Below the pieces are notes generated by a model, which ran no database searches, was not told the origin of the DNA, and was given only the letters and a program-made list of their open reading frames with translations. A stretch of 25,272 nucleotides of DNA. Source: a bacterium. Lineage in GTDB: Bacteria; Hydrogenedentota; Hydrogenedentia; Hydrogenedentiales; SLHB01. Of this stretch, positions 8,072-16,335 are shown piece after piece. The translations under genes and the position numbers were made by a program. Position 1 is the first letter of the stretch; each line of letters begins with the position of its first letter. Location of the stretch: contig JAAEQP010000260.1 of NCBI GenBank assembly GCA_024231375.1, positions 1-25,272 on the forward strand. Reading direction: 5' to 3'.

Positions 8072-9094
8072 TCAGAACATCCGGGTCTGCCCCTCCTGAG
8101 GAGGATTGAGACCCAGATGGCGGTAGGCGAGATGCGTGGCGACGCGGCCTTGAGCCGTACGCTTCATGAAGCCCATCTGGATTAGATAGGGTTCGTGGAC
8201 CTCTTCCAGGGTCTGGGATTCTTCCCCGACTGCCACGGCCATTGAACTGAGGCCCACCGGTCCACCGCTGAACTTCTCCACGATGACGCGGATGATGGTG
8301 CGGTCCATTTCGTCGAAACCGAGGTTGTCGATCTGGAGCAGGTTCAGGGCGGCGTCCGCCATGTCGAGGGTGATGTTGCCGTCGCCTTTCACCTGGGCGT
8401 AGTCGCGCACGCGGCGGAGCAGCCGGTTGGCGACACGGGCCGTTCCCCGAGATCGGGCGGCAATCTCAAGGGCGCCTTCCCGTTCGATGGGCGTGTTGAG
8501 TATGCGCGCCGACCGGAGAACGATCTGCTCCAACTCCTTGGGGTTGTAAAACTCGAACCGGCACGTGTCGCCGAATCTCGCCCGTAACGGCGGGGTCAGC
8601 AGTCCGGACCGCGTCGTCGCGCCCATCAGAGTGAAGGGTTTGAGCCCGATGCGCATGGACCGCGCAGTGGGTCCTTTCCCGAGCATAATGTCGACTTCGA
8701 AGTCTTCCATGCCCGAATAGAGGGTCTCTTCCACGGCGTGGTTGAGCCGATGCACCTCGTCGATGAAGAGTACGTCGAATTCTTCGAGTCCGGTGAGAAT
8801 CGCCGTTAGGTCAGCCTGGCGCTCGATGACGGGACCGGAGGTGGTCTTGATGTCCACGCCCATTTCATTGGCCAGAATGCGCGCCAGCGTGGTCTTGCCA
8901 AGGCCGGGGGGGCCGGACAGCAGCAGGTGGTCGAGAGCTTCGCCGCGCTCCTTGGCCGCCTGAATGGCGATGCGCAGCTTCTCCTTGATGGGATCCTGGC
9001 CGGGGAAGTCGTCCAGACGTTGGGGGCGGATCTGTTCGTCGAATTGGGTGTCTTCGCCGCTGGGCGATCCGCTGAGGATGTCTTCCGTGGCCAT
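8072..9094 (-). CDS. ruvB: Holliday junction branch migration ATPase RuvB
   Basis: A 340-residue AAA+ motor that drives branch migration of Holliday junctions together with RuvA. Walker A is GPPGLGKTT (61-69) and Walker B is FIDEVH (Asp112, Glu113). The family blocks [80 protein letters not shown] and [20 protein letters not shown] are all present. The last two mark the C-terminal winged-helix domain. The length is normal. The start lies only four bases after the ruvA stop, with GAAGG inside the end of ruvA serving as ribosome-binding site. The two genes form an operon. Confidence 0.98.
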   Translation of the reverse strand: MATEDILSGSPSGEDTQFDEQIRPQRLDDFPGQDPIKEKLRIAIQAAKERGEALDHLLLSGPPGLGKTTLARILANEMGVDIKTTSGPVIERQADLTAILTGLEEFDVLFIDEVHRLNHAVEETLYSGMEDFEVDIMLGKGPTARSMRIGLKPFTLMGATTRSGLLTPPLRARFGDTCRFEFYNPKELEQIVLRSARILNTPIEREGALEIAARSRGTARVANRLLRRVRDYAQVKGDGNITLDMADAALNLLQIDNLGFDEMDRTIIRVIVEKFSGGPVGLSSMAVAVGEESQTLEEVHEPYLIQMGFMKRTAQGRVATHLAYRHLGLNPPQEGQTRMF

Positions 9095-9098
9095 GTGC

Positions 9099-9704
9099 CT
9101 ACACCTTCGCTATGGTCCGCAACGCGGCCTTCACCAACTCTTCGTCCGATGCGTCGTCGCCAAGCTGCTTTCGGGCCGTCGCGGCGGCGCGCTTCGCTTC
9201 GCCCAACGTGCAGCCCAGCGAGCACAGAGCTGCGATGACGTCGTCGGTATCGGCCGTCGGCTCTTCCTGACCGGACTCGCCCAGGATCTGGCTCAGTTCC
9301 GCGTCTTGCCCCAACTTGGCCTTCATCTCGAGCACGATGCGCTGGGCGCCTTTCTTTCCGATGCCGCTCACCTTCGTGAACGCGCTCACATCACTTTCCA
9401 TGACTGCGCGCCCCACCTCTTGCACGCTCATGGTCGACAGCACGGCCAGCGCAACCTTGGGCCCCACGCCCGAGAGCCCGAGAAGCAGGCGGAACAAGGC
9501 CCGCTCTTCCTCGCGGAGGAACCCGTAGATGATGAACGCGTCCTCGCGGATGTAGCAGTGGGTAAGGAGTGTGTAGGGCGCGTCCACGACCAGCTTTCGC
9601 TGCACGGGTTCCGACACCCACACCTCGTACCCCACGCCGTTGACGTCCAATTCGACGAAGAGCAGCGCTTTCCGGGCGATATGTCCTCGAAGGAAGGCAA
9701 ACAT
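9099..9704 (-). CDS. ruvA: Holliday junction DNA-binding protein RuvA
   Basis: A 201-residue protein that binds the four-way junction and recruits RuvB. It has an N-terminal OB-fold (MFAFLRGHI to YGFL, about 1-62), tandem helix-hairpin-helix motifs ([17 protein letters not shown] and [17 protein letters not shown], about 68-135), an acidic linker, and a C-terminal RuvB-binding domain (about 155-201). An in-frame TGA 18 bases upstream fixes the start at 9704, which has only a weak ribosome-binding site. A possible promoter lies so close that the transcript may be almost leaderless. ruvC, often adjacent in other bacteria, is not in this window. Confidence 0.97.
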   Translation of the reverse strand: MFAFLRGHIARKALLFVELDVNGVGYEVWVSEPVQRKLVVDAPYTLLTHCYIREDAFIIYGFLREEERALFRLLLGLSGVGPKVALAVLSTMSVQEVGRAVMESDVSAFTKVSGIGKKGAQRIVLEMKAKLGQDAELSQILGESGQEEPTADTDDVIAALCSLGCTLGEAKRAAATARKQLGDDASDEELVKAALRTIAKV

Positions 9705-9712
9705 TGTTCCGT

Positions 9713-9741
9713 ATGGTATTCACGGCGAGCCCGATTGTCCA
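9713..9741 (-). promoter_or_regulatory. Candidate promoter of ruvAB
   Basis: On the minus strand, TGGACA (9741-9736) and TACCAT (9718-9713) are spaced 17 bases apart. The predicted transcription start would fall near 9706, two bases before the ruvA ATG. That would make the message nearly leaderless. The -10 box matches only four of six consensus positions. Confidence 0.3.
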
Positions 9742-9791
9742 ATTCGCGTCAATGCCGAGCAGTTCGGGCGTCGTCTGTAGTATGATGGGCA

Positions 9792-9831
9792 TGCGCTCAC
9801 GGGACCCCGCGGGGATGGGCCGGTGAGTGTG
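9792..9831 (+). promoter_or_regulatory. Structured leader upstream of the TIM-barrel gene
   Basis: CTCAC (9796-9800) pairs with GTGAG (9823-9827), extendable outward mainly by wobble pairs. Inside lies the 10-base palindrome CCCCGCGGGG (9805-9814). The element ends about 25 bases before the start codon and follows a -10-like TATGAT (9781-9786). No good -35 box is visible. It may fold in the mRNA leader. Confidence 0.3.
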
Positions 9832-9856
9832 CGGGGCCATCCAAGAGGAGACGAGG

Positions 9857-11200
9857 ATGCACACGATTCGGAGACTCGCCGCGATTCTGTCCTGCCTGGC
9901 CGCGGGTGCTTCGTTCGCAGCCGAACCTGAAAGCAATCCGCTCCGCGAATTCTTTCCTTATGGCGTTTACGCATTAGGCAACAACCCCGAGGGGATCGGG
10001 GCCGCGAATCAGGACGAGCTCAGGGAGTCTATGGACCGGGTATGCGCGGACCTGGTGGCGCACAACATGAACTGCGTGTGGCCCAACAACCTGAGACGGG
10101 AGAATCTACCTCTCTGGTTGGAGGCGGGCGAGAAGCACGGGGTCCGGGTGGTTCCACAAGGCGGCGGCCCCCCCACTCTGGTCAAACCGACTTGGTTCAA
10201 GGATAGGGACGAAGTGCTGGGGAAGGCCGGACCTGCGTACAAGGCACTGGCCGAAACGTACCGCGACCACCCTGCCTTGTTGGCGTGGAGCGCCACCGAA
10301 GAGAACCAACCTGTTGAGTGGTTCTACGAGGCCTTGGCCGACTTGACGGGCCAAATGGCTGAATGGGATCCGAATCATCCGATGATCGCCATCGACTACA
10401 AGGCCCCGGCGGCGTGGATGAATGCCCGGATCGTGAAGCCAAAGGCGCTCTGCCGTGACCTGTACCCCTTCTTCGACGACGGTATGAACGGTCCCTACGC
10501 GCCGACCGGCTTCCGAAGCCTGTTGACCCGGGAATGCCGCCACTTCCGGGAGGCCGCGGCCACCTGCGACGCCGTGTTCTGGATCATGGGTCAGGGCATG
10601 TCGATGACCCGCCACGGAGAAGGGGGCGTGCAGCCCGCGTGGCGCTATCCCACACCCGAAGAAATCCGATGGCAGGTTTGGACATCGCTGCAGGAGGGCG
10701 CGAAAGGCTTCTTCTTCTTCATCTACGAATGGAAGAGAGGCGACCCGGCCCCCGGCATGCGGGGCGAGTACGGGGAGGGGCTGCGAAACCGCCACGGCGA
10801 AGAGACCCCGCAGTTCAAGATGGCCGCGGAGGTCGGGCGGCAGATCAAGCCTCTGACGCCGGTGTTGCTGACGTTGAAGGTAGCGCCCCTCGACCAGGAG
10901 GTGGTGTACTGGGAGAACACGCCGGTCACGGGTCAGACCTTCGTGCAGCGCGATACGGGGAGGCGGTTCCTTATCGTGGTGAACCACGATTGCGTCAACA
11001 CCCAACCCGTTGGCATTGAGTTGGGATACTCGCCGAAGATGCTGGGCAAAGACGATCGGGTCTTCAATCTACGGACGGGCCGCTCGTACGATTACTTCTC
11101 GTTCAAGGTGGAAACGCTTCTGCCGGGCGGCGGCACACTCCTGTTCGTCGGCACGGAAGACGAGTGGAAGCAGTTGAAGGAAGAACAGGCGGGGAGCTGA
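9857..11200 (+). CDS. Secreted TIM-barrel glycoside hydrolase-like protein of unknown family
   Basis: A 447-residue protein with an N-terminal signal peptide (about residues 1-22, ending ASFAA before EPES). The mature part opens with FFPYGVYALGNN, a first-strand motif common to (beta/alpha)8 glycosidase-like proteins. It continues with alternating strand and helix blocks, ending in a small beta-rich tail (FLIVVNHDC, GGTLLFVG). Candidate acidic residues at strand ends are Glu148/Glu149 (WSATEENQP) and Glu291 (FFFFIYEWKRGDP), positions that could serve as acid/base and nucleophile. I cannot name a CAZy family. The ATG at 9857 has GAGGAGACGAGG just upstream; an ORF start ten codons earlier would spoil the signal peptide. 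A glycosyltransferase gene begins eight bases after the stop, so it likely heads a surface-glycan operon, perhaps as a trimming or transfer enzyme. Confidence 0.65.
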   Translation: MHTIRRLAAILSCLAAGASFAAEPESNPLREFFPYGVYALGNNPEGIGAANQDELRESMDRVCADLVAHNMNCVWPNNLRRENLPLWLEAGEKHGVRVVPQGGGPPTLVKPTWFKDRDEVLGKAGPAYKALAETYRDHPALLAWSATEENQPVEWFYEALADLTGQMAEWDPNHPMIAIDYKAPAAWMNARIVKPKALCRDLYPFFDDGMNGPYAPTGFRSLLTRECRHFREAAATCDAVFWIMGQGMSMTRHGEGGVQPAWRYPTPEEIRWQVWTSLQEGAKGFFFFIYEWKRGDPAPGMRGEYGEGLRNRHGEETPQFKMAAEVGRQIKPLTPVLLTLKVAPLDQEVVYWENTPVTGQTFVQRDTGRRFLIVVNHDCVNTQPVGIELGYSPKMLGKDDRVFNLRTGRSYDYFSFKVETLLPGGGTLLFVGTEDEWKQLKEEQAGS

Positions 11201-11208
11201 GGCAGGCC

Positions 11209-12132
11209 GTGACGGAAGCCACCTATGAAGACGGATTCGGCCCTCTTGCGCGGCGGCGCGAACGGGTGCGGCGGGCTGTGCGGTGGACGACGAGGGGGCT
11301 CCTTGGGCGGTCACGGACCATTCTTGCCGAGATCCGGTGGCGTCTGGGCGACGAGATCATGGCCATTCCCGTGTATGAATCGCTGAAGACCAGGTACCCC
11401 GCTTCCCATCTCGCGGTATGGTGTACGTTCCCTGACCTCCTTGTCGGCAACCCCTTCGTGGATTCCGTGAATGCGGAGGTGGCCGCGCCTGACAAGTACA
11501 TCCTGCTGCGGAGGGCTCCTCGGGACGTGTACCGTCCCGCCCACTACGCACGGCTCGCGGGCATCGATGGGCCGGACGGCCCGCCGCGGTTGCACTACGC
11601 CTCGTGGGAAACGCCACTGCTTGGCCTGCTGCCGGGCGCGCCTGAAGGGCGTGTGGCCGTGTGTACCGGCGCTACGTGGCCCACGAAGCGATGGCCCATG
11701 GACCGCTGGCGCACGTTGTGCCGCGCCATGGAGGATGCGGGCCATGCCGTCGTGCAGATAGGCCTCGGCGACGATGTCGCCGGTGTGGGCCTGAATCTGG
11801 TGGATCGCACGACGGTGCGCGAAGCCGCGTGTGTGCTGCGGGCGTGCAGCCTGCTGGTGTGTTGCGATTCGGGCCTGATGCATCTGGCGCGTGCAGTGGG
11901 CACACCCGCCGTGGCCTTGTTTGGTCCTACCGATCCGGCCATCCTCATCCGGAACGACGCGGGGCTGGACGTGTTGACGGTAGGCGCCGAATGCGAGGGA
12001 TGCTGGAATCGTCGGGCCAAGGCGTTTTCTCAAGGGGACTGCCCGGAAGGGCGGCCCGCGGAGGAATGTATGGCGCGGATCGATGTTGACACGGTGCTTT
12101 CGCGGGTTCTGAACCGATCCGAAAGGCGGTGA
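11209..12132 (+). CDS. Glycosyltransferase family 9 (heptosyltransferase-like)
   Basis: A 307-residue GT-B enzyme. The N-terminal block ILAEIRWRLGDEIMAIPVYESLK and the C-terminal CCDSGLMHLARAVGTPAVALFGPTDP (Asp220) are hallmarks of GT9, the family of LPS heptosyltransferases and related sugar transferases. It is expected to act at the cytoplasmic face of the inner membrane. The GTG at 11209 is chosen because it falls just after the upstream stop at 11200 with a purine-rich stretch before it. A GTG at 11164 would overlap the upstream gene by 37 bases. The spacing (eight bases after the TIM-barrel gene, seven before the next glycosyltransferase) indicates one operon. The transferred sugar cannot be told from sequence. 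Confidence 0.88.
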   Translation: MTEATYEDGFGPLARRRERVRRAVRWTTRGLLGRSRTILAEIRWRLGDEIMAIPVYESLKTRYPASHLAVWCTFPDLLVGNPFVDSVNAEVAAPDKYILLRRAPRDVYRPAHYARLAGIDGPDGPPRLHYASWETPLLGLLPGAPEGRVAVCTGATWPTKRWPMDRWRTLCRAMEDAGHAVVQIGLGDDVAGVGLNLVDRTTVREAACVLRACSLLVCCDSGLMHLARAVGTPAVALFGPTDPAILIRNDAGLDVLTVGAECEGCWNRRAKAFSQGDCPEGRPAEECMARIDVDTVLSRVLNRSERR

Positions 12133-12139
12133 TCGCGCG

Positions 12140-13189
12140 ATGCGGGTTCTATTCCTAACATTGTATCCCGACACCGCGGCCAGCCCCCGGTACAGGGTAT
12201 CCCAATACCTGCCTTACCTCCGTGCGGAAGGGGTCGAGTGTACCGTGGCCAGCCCACTGACTGAGCGCGAACTGAACGAACTGACGGGACCCCATCGCAA
12301 GGGACGTCCGTTCTGGTACCACTACTACGAGACGCCCCGGCGCATCGGTCAACTCCTGGATTCCCGTGGATACGACGTTGTCGTGGTCCAGAAGGCGGCG
12401 ATGACGGCTTATCTGCGCGGCATGGATCGTCTTGTGAGGGCGTGTGCGCGGCGGCTTGTCTACGACATTGACGACGCAGTACACGTGGCGCCACCCCATC
12501 CGTTGCGGGGGCCTTGGCGTTTGTTCGAGGACAGGAAGCAGGCGCTTCGTCTGATGGCGAGGGCCGATCTGGTGCTCGCCGGAAACGCGTGGCTTCGCGC
12601 CGAGGCAGAGGCCGCGGACGGACGGGCGGTCCTGTTCCCCACGGTGGTCGACACGCATCGGTTCACGCCGCCGGACGTCCTCCCGGAGGGGTTCCGAGTA
12701 GGCTGGATCGGCAATCCCAGCACGACCACGCACTTGGCCGCTGCTGCGGGCGCGCTGAGCGAACTGCCGCCGGAAGAAGTGACCCTCGTCGGCGCCGATC
12801 CCGCCAAGGCGCCTTGGAGCACCCCGAACGTAGAGCCCTGGACGCTGGACAGCGAGGTCTCTCACGTGCAACACTTCACCGTCGGCATTATGCCGCTGCC
12901 GGACGACGTCTGGTCGCGGGGCAAGTGCGCGTTGAAGGCATTGCAGTACATGGCCTGTGGCGTGCCATGTGTCGCGTCGCCTGTTGGCGTCGCTCGAGAC
13001 CTGATTCAACACGATGGAAACGGTCTGCTGGCCGATTCGCCCGAAGAGTGGCGCGCGGCCATCGAGCAGCTTCGGGACCCGGCCGAACGGAATCGGCTGG
13101 GCGCGGCGGGCCGGCGGACCGTGGAGCGTGAGTACGCCTTGCGGCACGCCGCGCCACGGTTGCACACGTTGTTGGAGGAGATTGCGTGA
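12140..13189 (+). CDS. Glycosyltransferase family 4-like protein
   Basis: A 349-residue GT-B-type transferase. The N-terminus MRVLFLTLYPDTAASPRYRV is the nucleotide-fold start seen in GT4 enzymes acting on surface polysaccharides. YDIDDAVH near residue 109 and the C-terminal KCALKALQYMACGVPCVASPVGV fit the family's donor-binding region. The usual EX7E motif is replaced by a KALQYMACG segment, common in this divergent group. It follows the GT9 gene by seven bases and overlaps the next glycosyltransferase by four (GTGA). The acceptor and sugar are unknown. Confidence 0.86.
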   Translation: MRVLFLTLYPDTAASPRYRVSQYLPYLRAEGVECTVASPLTERELNELTGPHRKGRPFWYHYYETPRRIGQLLDSRGYDVVVVQKAAMTAYLRGMDRLVRACARRLVYDIDDAVHVAPPHPLRGPWRLFEDRKQALRLMARADLVLAGNAWLRAEAEAADGRAVLFPTVVDTHRFTPPDVLPEGFRVGWIGNPSTTTHLAAAAGALSELPPEEVTLVGADPAKAPWSTPNVEPWTLDSEVSHVQHFTVGIMPLPDDVWSRGKCALKALQYMACGVPCVASPVGVARDLIQHDGNGLLADSPEEWRAAIEQLRDPAERNRLGAAGRRTVEREYALRHAAPRLHTLLEEIA

Positions 13190-14307
13190 AGCGGGTTTGT
13201 TTCGTCATACCGTCCTTGGGCGCGGGAGGTACCGAACGTCAACTCATCTACCTCATGGAAGGGCTCACGCACGATCATGAGTTGACGGTAATTTGCACAC
13301 GCCAGGGCGGGACGTTTCTTGGCGAGGCCCGGCGGCTGGGATCGTATGTACGCGTACTGGACGCGTACGGCGGGTGGGACTTCACGCTCCGGCGGCGACT
13401 CCAGCGGATTTTCAGGGGCCATCGCCCGGACATTGTCCACACATTCCTGTTCGGCTTCGACCATGCGGCCGCCCGTGCCGCGCGGGATACGGGCGTTCCC
13501 GTGGTGATCTCAAGCCGTCGCCAGTTGGCGACGTGGAAGAAGCCCCGGCATGTCCGGCTGCAACAGCGCGCCAACAAGCTTGTGGACTGCATCGTCGCAA
13601 ACAGCAAGGCGGCGGCGGATTTCGCCATCCAGCAGGAGGAGGCCGATCCCCGCCTGTTTCGCATCATACACAACGGCCTCAACGCGGACTCGTTTCTCAG
13701 CACGGCCGATCCGCATCATCTGCGCAGCCGGTTCGATATTCCGTACCACACGCATGTCGTTGGTATCATCGCCAATTTCAGCCCCGTGAAGGACCACCAC
13801 CTGTTCCTGGAGATCGCACGGGAGCTGATGATGCGGCGAGCGGACGTCCATTTCCTCATGATAGGCACGGGACCGCGACGCAAGGAGATTCAGCGCTTGG
13901 TCCGCGCGCGCAAGTGGGGCGAGCGATTCACGCGGGTGGCCAGCGTTCAAGAAGTGCCCGACCTGCTGAAGCTCATGTCGGCGTCCGTGCTCTGCTCGGA
14001 GGTCGAGGGATTTCCCAATGTGGTGATGGAGTCCATGGCCGCCGGCGTGCCGGTGGTGGCGGCCAACGTGGGGGGTGTCCCGGAACTGGTTGAGGATGGC
14101 GTGACGGGGAAACTGATCCAGTCGCGCAACCCGTCGGACTATGCCGATGCCATCGAATGGGTGCTGGAGCATCCGTCAGAGAGCCAGGTGATGGCGGCGA
14201 AGGCATCCCAGTGGGTGCGCACCAACCTCACCAAGGAAGGCATGGTCCAGGCCTACGTGGACCTTTACAACGAGTTGCTGGCCAAGGCGTTTCGCTCGGG
14301 GGGCTGA
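13186..14307 (+). CDS. Glycosyltransferase family 4 (GT-B, RfaB/PimB type)
   Basis: A 373-residue retaining glycosyltransferase. The N-terminal VCFVIPSLGAGGTERQL is the acceptor-side glycine-rich signature. The C-terminal EGFPNVVMESMAAGVPVVAANVGGVPELV carries the EX7E motif that binds the nucleotide-sugar donor. VVGIIANFSPVKDHHLFLEIA marks the start of the second Rossmann-like domain. Translation begins at a GTG overlapping the upstream TGA by four bases, indicating coupling. The AsnB-type gene follows four bases after the stop. Its likely role is extension of a lipid-linked or surface glycan at the inner membrane. Confidence 0.92.
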   Translation: MKRVCFVIPSLGAGGTERQLIYLMEGLTHDHELTVICTRQGGTFLGEARRLGSYVRVLDAYGGWDFTLRRRLQRIFRGHRPDIVHTFLFGFDHAAARAARDTGVPVVISSRRQLATWKKPRHVRLQQRANKLVDCIVANSKAAADFAIQQEEADPRLFRIIHNGLNADSFLSTADPHHLRSRFDIPYHTHVVGIIANFSPVKDHHLFLEIARELMMRRADVHFLMIGTGPRRKEIQRLVRARKWGERFTRVASVQEVPDLLKLMSASVLCSEVEGFPNVVMESMAAGVPVVAANVGGVPELVEDGVTGKLIQSRNPSDYADAIEWVLEHPSESQVMAAKASQWVRTNLTKEGMVQAYVDLYNELLAKAFRSGG

Positions 14308-14311
14308 ACCC

Positions 14312-16210
14312 ATGTGCGGCATATGCGGCCTATCGTGCTCAGACCGCGCCAGACAGGTCGATCATGACCGGCTGACGGCCATGAACGAGGCTCTGGCTCA
14401 TCGCGGACCGGACGATTCCGGCGAGTGGTCGGGCGGTCATGTGGCGCTTGCCATGCGTCGACTCAGCATCATCGACCTTTTCCGAGGGCATCAGCCGATT
14501 ACGAACGAGGACGAGACCGTCGTCGTCGTGTTCAACGGCGAAATCTACAATCATCAGGAGCTGCGAAACGACCTTGAATCCCGGGGGCACGCTTTTCGCA
14601 CCTTGAGCGACACGGAAGTCATCTTGAGGGCCTACGAGGAATACGGCGACGAGGCCCTGCATCATTTGAACGGCATGTTCGCGTTCGCGCTGTACGACGC
14701 CCGCAACGACCGGCTTCTCATCGCTCGTGACCGGATCGGGATCAAGCCGCTGTTCTACGTGTTCCGGAAGGGCACCTTGGCGTTCGCGTCTGAACTCGAC
14801 TCCCTGCTCCGGTCGGGCATGGTCCACGGCTCGCTGAACCATGCCGCCTTGGACGCCTACTTCACGTTCTTGTACGTTCCGGCGCCCGACACCATATTCG
14901 AAGATGTCCACAAGCTGCCGCCGGGGCACAAACTCGTATTCCAAGGGGGACAGGTTCAGGTGGAGCCGTACTGGCGGCTTCGATACACGCCAAAGGACTC
15001 GTGGACTCTGAAGTCGGCGGGTGAAGCCTATCTCGATCTCCTGAGCGACGCCGTGCGGCTACGAATGATCAGCGACGTGCCTCTCGGGGCGTTCTTGAGC
15101 GGCGGTGTCGATTCGTCCTCCATCGTGGGGATGATGGCCTTGATCGGCGAAACGCCGGTGAAGACGTTCACGGTGGGCTTCGACGACGCCCATGCCGACG
15201 AACTCAAGTACGCGCGGTTGGCCGCCGACCATTTTGGCACGGATCACACGGAGGAGATCCTGCGGCCGGACCTGGTGGAAACCGCGGGAGATCTCATTCG
15301 CCATTTCGGGGAACCCTTCGCGGATTCGTCCGCCATTCCCACGTGGCTTGTGTCGAAGATGGCTCGGCAACATGTGACGGTCGCTCTGTCCGGCGACGGA
15401 GGCGACGAACTGTTTGCCGGATACACGTGGACCCATATGACACACCGGGTGGGATCGTACCGGAAGGTCCCACGCTTTCTGCGGCATCTGATCCAAACGG
15501 CTCTGTCACTCGCGCCGCATTCGGCGTGGTGGGGCAAGGTACGGCGTTTCGGCGAGGATTCATTCCTCGATCCGCATGCCTGCTTCCGGCGGCGCCAGAC
15601 CTGTTTCGGCGTTCATGACCGCGCCACGTTGTACACGCGCGAGGTGGCGGACGGAGTGCTGGCGGCGGCGGCGGACCGTTTCCAGGAGCACGCCGACGCA
15701 GCAGGCCCGATCGGTTCCGGAGACAGGATGCTCTTCCAGGACCTCATGATGTACCTGCCCGACGATGTGCTCACCAAGGTGGACCGGATGAGTATGGCGA
15801 ACGGACTCGAGGCCCGGGTGCCTATCCTGGACCACCGCATGGTGGAATTCGCCGCCACGGTGCCTTTCGTCTTGAAGTACCAGGGAAGCACGTCCAAGCG
15901 CTTGGTGAAGCACGGAATCCGAAAGATAGTGCCGGCCGAGTTGCTGCGTCAGCGTAAGCAGGGATTCTCGATTCCTATTCAACGGTGGTTCCGTGCGGAC
16001 GGCACGGACGGTTTGCGTGACCATTTCGAGGATGCCGTGCTCAGTGAGGGCGCCCGTTGCGCTACGTTCTTCAAGCCGAAGACTGTCCGTTCACTACTGG
16101 ACCAGCATGTGGCGGGTACAGAGAACTTTGGCCACCATCTGTGGACGCTGCTGATGTTCGAGCACTGGCTGCGCTATGTGGAGTCGGTGCCCGGCATCTC
16201 CGTCGCATGA
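14312..16210 (+). CDS. asnB: Asparagine synthase (glutamine-hydrolysing), AsnB type
   Basis: A 632-residue two-domain amidotransferase. The N-terminal Ntn glutaminase begins MCGICG with nucleophile Cys2, followed by LAHRGPDDSG, MRRLSIIDL and VFNGEIYNH. The synthetase domain has the PP-loop LSGGVDSSS (Ser263-Ser269), VTVALSGDGGDELFAGY, and the DDVLTKVDRMSMANGLEARVPILDH block. Substrates are aspartate, glutamine and ATP, or another carboxylate. Paralogues embedded in polysaccharide clusters often amidate a sugar acid or peptide instead of making asparagine. It starts four bases after the GT4 stop as the last gene of the run, which favours a dedicated surface-glycan role. That role is inference; the enzyme family is clear. 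Confidence 0.93.
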   Translation: MCGICGLSCSDRARQVDHDRLTAMNEALAHRGPDDSGEWSGGHVALAMRRLSIIDLFRGHQPITNEDETVVVVFNGEIYNHQELRNDLESRGHAFRTLSDTEVILRAYEEYGDEALHHLNGMFAFALYDARNDRLLIARDRIGIKPLFYVFRKGTLAFASELDSLLRSGMVHGSLNHAALDAYFTFLYVPAPDTIFEDVHKLPPGHKLVFQGGQVQVEPYWRLRYTPKDSWTLKSAGEAYLDLLSDAVRLRMISDVPLGAFLSGGVDSSSIVGMMALIGETPVKTFTVGFDDAHADELKYARLAADHFGTDHTEEILRPDLVETAGDLIRHFGEPFADSSAIPTWLVSKMARQHVTVALSGDGGDELFAGYTWTHMTHRVGSYRKVPRFLRHLIQTALSLAPHSAWWGKVRRFGEDSFLDPHACFRRRQTCFGVHDRATLYTREVADGVLAAAADRFQEHADAAGPIGSGDRMLFQDLMMYLPDDVLTKVDRMSMANGLEARVPILDHRMVEFAATVPFVLKYQGSTSKRLVKHGIRKIVPAELLRQRKQGFSIPIQRWFRADGTDGLRDHFEDAVLSEGARCATFFKPKTVRSLLDQHVAGTENFGHHLWTLLMFEHWLRYVESVPGISVA

Positions 16211-16243
16211 CCGTCCGGCAGGCCCCGTTTTCTTCTCTCCGCG

Positions 16244-16266
16244 ATTCTCGATACTCGATTGAGAAT
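16244..16266 (+). promoter_or_regulatory. Inverted repeat ATTCTC-11-GAGAAT in the asnB/transglutaminase gap
   Basis: Two 6-base arms (16244-16249 and 16261-16266) with an 11-base spacer lie between asnB and the next gene. It could be a weak transcript-end hairpin for the glycan operon or an operator upstream of a -10-like TACAAT (16305-16310). No T-run follows it. Confidence 0.25.
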
Positions 16267-16335
16267 TCCGCCCGCTTCAGGTGGGAAACTGCGCGAATAT
16301 TGGTTACAATGGCGGTGGGCTAAGGAGATTCCCGA

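Noticed and set aside
9805..9814. CCCCGCGGGG palindrome as an independent operator
   Set aside because: A GC-only palindrome is common in this base composition. It is kept only as part of the possible leader structure at 9792-9831.
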